A DNA stretch of 7,990 bases from Bacteriovoracaceae bacterium (GTDB taxonomy: Bacteria; Bdellovibrionota; UBA1018). Made by a program: the position numbers and the translations under genes. Below, piece by piece: positions 6,848 through 7,990 of this stretch. The stretch's first letter is position 1. Each line of letters begins with the position of its first letter. The DNA is taken from the NCBI GenBank assembly GCA_023250755.1, contig JAHFAC010000033.1, positions 3,205 through 11,194 on the forward strand. The letters run 5' to 3'. Under the pieces are notes generated by a model. The model saw nothing but the letters and a program-made list of their open reading frames with translations. It was not told the origin of the DNA and searched no databases.

Positions 6848-6892
6848 AGGGACCTGGGTTGTGCAACTTTTCTGCCAGGATTTAATTTCTTG

Positions 6893-6974
6893 TTTTATTT
6901 CCTAATAAGCGAAATTCGAGCCCTTAGCCCCCCATACTAAGCCCACTTTTTTCACTTTTTAGGAAGTTCAAAGG
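6893..6974 (-). repeat. REP-like direct repeat, right copy (upstream of the RAYT gene)
   Basis: This is the second copy of the 82-bp repeat, ending 46 bp before the transposase start codon and thus in its probable promoter or leader. On the minus strand it carries GTGG (complement of 6943-6946) in place of the GTAG of the other copy, then a hairpin with a perfect CTTAG/CTAAG stem (6923-6941, nine-base loop). Read in the register equivalent to the transposase's end, it encodes SFELPKK-stop, against PFEFLKK-stop in the left copy. Confidence 0.85.
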
Positions 6975-7000
6975 ATGCGCTTGAGGGCTGCGCAAGTTGC

Positions 7001-7029
7001 TTGAGTAGGAGGTGATAATTTTATATGTT
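7001..7029 (+). promoter_or_regulatory. Candidate promoter of the PssA-like membrane protein gene
   Basis: TTGAGT (7001-7006, 4/6 to consensus) and TATGTT (7024-7029, 4/6) are separated by 17 bp, 35 bp before the ATG at 7065, in an A/T-rich patch just outside the right repeat. The prediction is weak; TTATAC at 7028-7033 could equally be part of a -10 region. Confidence 0.27.
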
Positions 7030-7064
7030 ATACAAAAAACAGAGGTTCGCCGATCTGAGGACTT

Positions 7065-7724
7065 ATGAAAACTAAATCTCCCACCCTGTGCTTTCATCTG
7101 AGTCATCTCTTTTCGTATCTCTCGGCCCTCTCCGGTGTTGCCGCTGTTTATTTTGCGATCGACAAAAATTTACCGGGAGTTGGATTGGGAATGGCGTTCT
7201 CCTCCTTGGCTGATCTGCTGAATAGCCATTTTGCTCGGTTGATCGAAAAATGGTCCGGACGCCCCAAAGATCAGAAAGGGGATCAGCTCGCGAGCCAGTT
7301 CAATATTTTGATGGGTGGAGTCGTATTTGGCTTAGTTCCGATAGTCTGTATTTTAGCACTGACTGCACAGAGCGAAGAGACGAATCGATCATGGACTAGC
7401 GTCTCCCTGGTTTTACAGGGGACGCAGTGGTTTTCGGCTGGGTTTTATCTGCTTTGCACCTTGACTCGTCTAGCCTCCTCTGCTGTGTTTTTATCAGAAG
7501 AGGGCGGCTCTCTCATTGGAACATCAACGACCTTTGTGGGTTTAGTTTGGGCCAGCGCTTTTTTATTTCAGCCAGTGCTCGTATTTGCCTGGCTGATCTT
7601 TTTTGCACTTGGTTTTTTGATGGTTTCACCCATCAGGATTAAAAAACCGAGGGGTTGGATCATGGCAGGATATATCCTTTGGGGGTTAGCAGCGATGGGA
7701 TTGCATCTATTTGCTTTGAATTAA
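7065..7724 (+). CDS. PssA-like CDP-alcohol phosphatidyltransferase homologue lacking catalytic aspartates
   Basis: This 219-residue protein has about six or seven hydrophobic segments (near 16-31, 36-50, 82-100, 112-132, 153-170, 170-188, 197-217). It follows the plan of bacterial phosphatidylserine synthase. There is an N-terminal HLFSYLSALSGVAAVYFAI stretch, then the CDP-alcohol motif region, FGLVP (88-92) where PssA has FGVAP, LTRLASS (133-139) where PssA has LRLARF, and LGFLMVSPIRIKKP (182-195) where PssA has LMVS-x-IR. The signature D-x2-DG-x2-AR-x8-G-x3-D-x3-D is broken. Asp50 and Ala57-Arg58 are kept, but the second Asp-Gly is Asn53-Ser54, the third Asp is Ala76 in GDQLAS, and the last is Asn80. 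The spacer between AR and G is 13 instead of 8 residues. It is probably a non-catalytic paralogue in the inner membrane. The start has GAGGA at 7057-7061. Confidence 0.6.
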   Translation: MKTKSPTLCFHLSHLFSYLSALSGVAAVYFAIDKNLPGVGLGMAFSSLADLLNSHFARLIEKWSGRPKDQKGDQLASQFNILMGGVVFGLVPIVCILALTAQSEETNRSWTSVSLVLQGTQWFSAGFYLLCTLTRLASSAVFLSEEGGSLIGTSTTFVGLVWASAFLFQPVLVFAWLIFFALGFLMVSPIRIKKPRGWIMAGYILWGLAAMGLHLFALN

Positions 7725-7733
7725 TTCAAAGCA
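7712..7733. repeat. Perfect 22-bp palindrome between convergent genes
   Basis: The half-site TGCTTTGAATT (7712-7722) is followed directly by its exact reverse complement (7723-7733). As RNA either strand could fold to a nine-pair stem with a TTAA loop. It covers the last codons and stop (TAA 7722-7724) of the PssA-like gene and ends one base before the stop of the opposite gene. Neither side has a T-run, so if it is a bidirectional terminator it is a non-classical one. Confidence 0.7.
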
Positions 7734-7734
7734 T

Positions 7735-7990
7735 TCACCTCTCTAGAATAACAGAAGGCTGGATGACCTCAAATCTGAATTGATCCGAAGCAGTGTCAGT
7801 AGTGCTTTGCCTCAAGTAAAAAAGGGCCCCGTTTGGGAGAAAAAGAGGAAAGTAGGCATTGCCACGAAGCAATTGCCCTTTTTCTGTGACTCTTTGCCGT
7901 GTCATGGATTCGATTCCGGTGAGTTTCCCATTTTTCCAATTCAGCTTTGCTAAGACCACTTCTTTTGAGGTGACTCCTTGATTTAAGAAA
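7735..7990 (-). CDS. Unidentified protein, C-terminal fragment
   Basis: The frame is open from the window edge to a TGA at 7735-7737, giving about 84 residues of C-terminus. A GTG at 7959 is possible as a start, but the frame continues upstream (FLNQGVTSKE), so the gene very likely begins beyond the window. The fragment has alternating short hydrophobic and polar stretches (VVLAKLNW, GNAYFPLFLPNGALFYLRQS, FRFEVIQPS) that would suit beta strands. The GNAYFPLFLPNGALFYL piece is reminiscent of a TolB/PD40-type beta-propeller blade; this is a weak resemblance, not an identification. No signal peptide or membrane segment can be judged from the fragment. It is convergent with the PssA-like gene, only 10 bp apart across the palindrome. 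Confidence 0.6.
   Translation of the reverse strand, partial: FLNQGVTSKEVVLAKLNWKNGKLTGIESMTRQRVTEKGQLLRGNAYFPLFLPNGALFYLRQSTTDTASDQFRFEVIQPSVILER

Larger units (their letters stand above)
5964..6974 (-). mobile_element. RAYT gene with flanking direct REP-like repeats (putative mobilisable unit)
   Basis: One transposase gene is enclosed by two 82-bp repeats in the same orientation, spaced 929 bp apart. This is unlike a classical insertion sequence: no terminal inverted repeats were found and no target-site duplication could be identified. It fits the RAYT/REP class, in which the enzyme acts on short hairpin repeats near its own gene. Whether the whole unit or only the repeats move cannot be judged from one copy. 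Confidence 0.6.

Noticed and set aside
6924..7106. Minus-strand open frame of 60 codons upstream of the RAYT gene
   Set aside because: It crosses the right repeat and the start of the PssA-like gene, has no ribosome site and no recognisable domain.

Overview
The window (7,990 bp, densely coding, roughly balanced base composition) looks like chromosomal DNA of a Gram-negative bacterium. Two products have Sec-type signal peptides. The proton-translocating transhydrogenase has its alpha subunit split over two genes, as in Rhodospirillum and many other proteobacteria-like lineages. A Bdellovibrionota or other delta-type origin would fit, but that is an impression from the gene set; nothing here fixes the taxon. 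There are no rRNA, tRNA or CRISPR features, and no gene-free stretch exceeds 300 bp.

Layout. (1) Positions 2-1797, plus strand: the 3' end of a dimethylarginine dimethylaminohydrolase/amidinotransferase-type gene, then a pirin and an NAD(P)H-dependent FMN reductase. Gaps are 23 and 27 bp, so this is probably one operon. (2) Positions 1826-2980: a divergent pair of exported proteins, a 91-residue cysteine-rich-repeat protein (minus) and a thioredoxin-fold protein with a degenerate active site (plus). They share a 111-bp intergenic region with a perfect 10-bp inverted repeat at its centre. (3) Positions 2999-5848, minus strand: a complete pntAA-pntAB-pntB operon with a candidate promoter upstream. 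It would interconvert NADH and NADPH using the proton gradient. (4) Positions 5964-6974: a REP-associated tyrosine transposase (RAYT, HUH/Y1 family) gene between two 82-bp direct repeats that are 71/82 identical. On the strand of the gene, each repeat carries a GTAG or GTGG tetranucleotide next to a small hairpin, the layout of RAYT substrates. (5) Positions 7065-7990: a membrane protein that resembles phosphatidylserine synthase but lacks most of the catalytic aspartates, convergent with the 3' end of an unidentified gene. A perfect 22-bp palindrome spans the first gene's stop codon and the gap to the second.

The most interesting element is the RAYT unit. The left repeat supplies the transposase's stop codon and last codons, and the right repeat could encode a nearly identical tail in the same register. 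Second are two apparent pseudoenzymes: the PssA-like protein and the HMPC thioredoxin-like protein. The other genes are recognisable metabolic functions.
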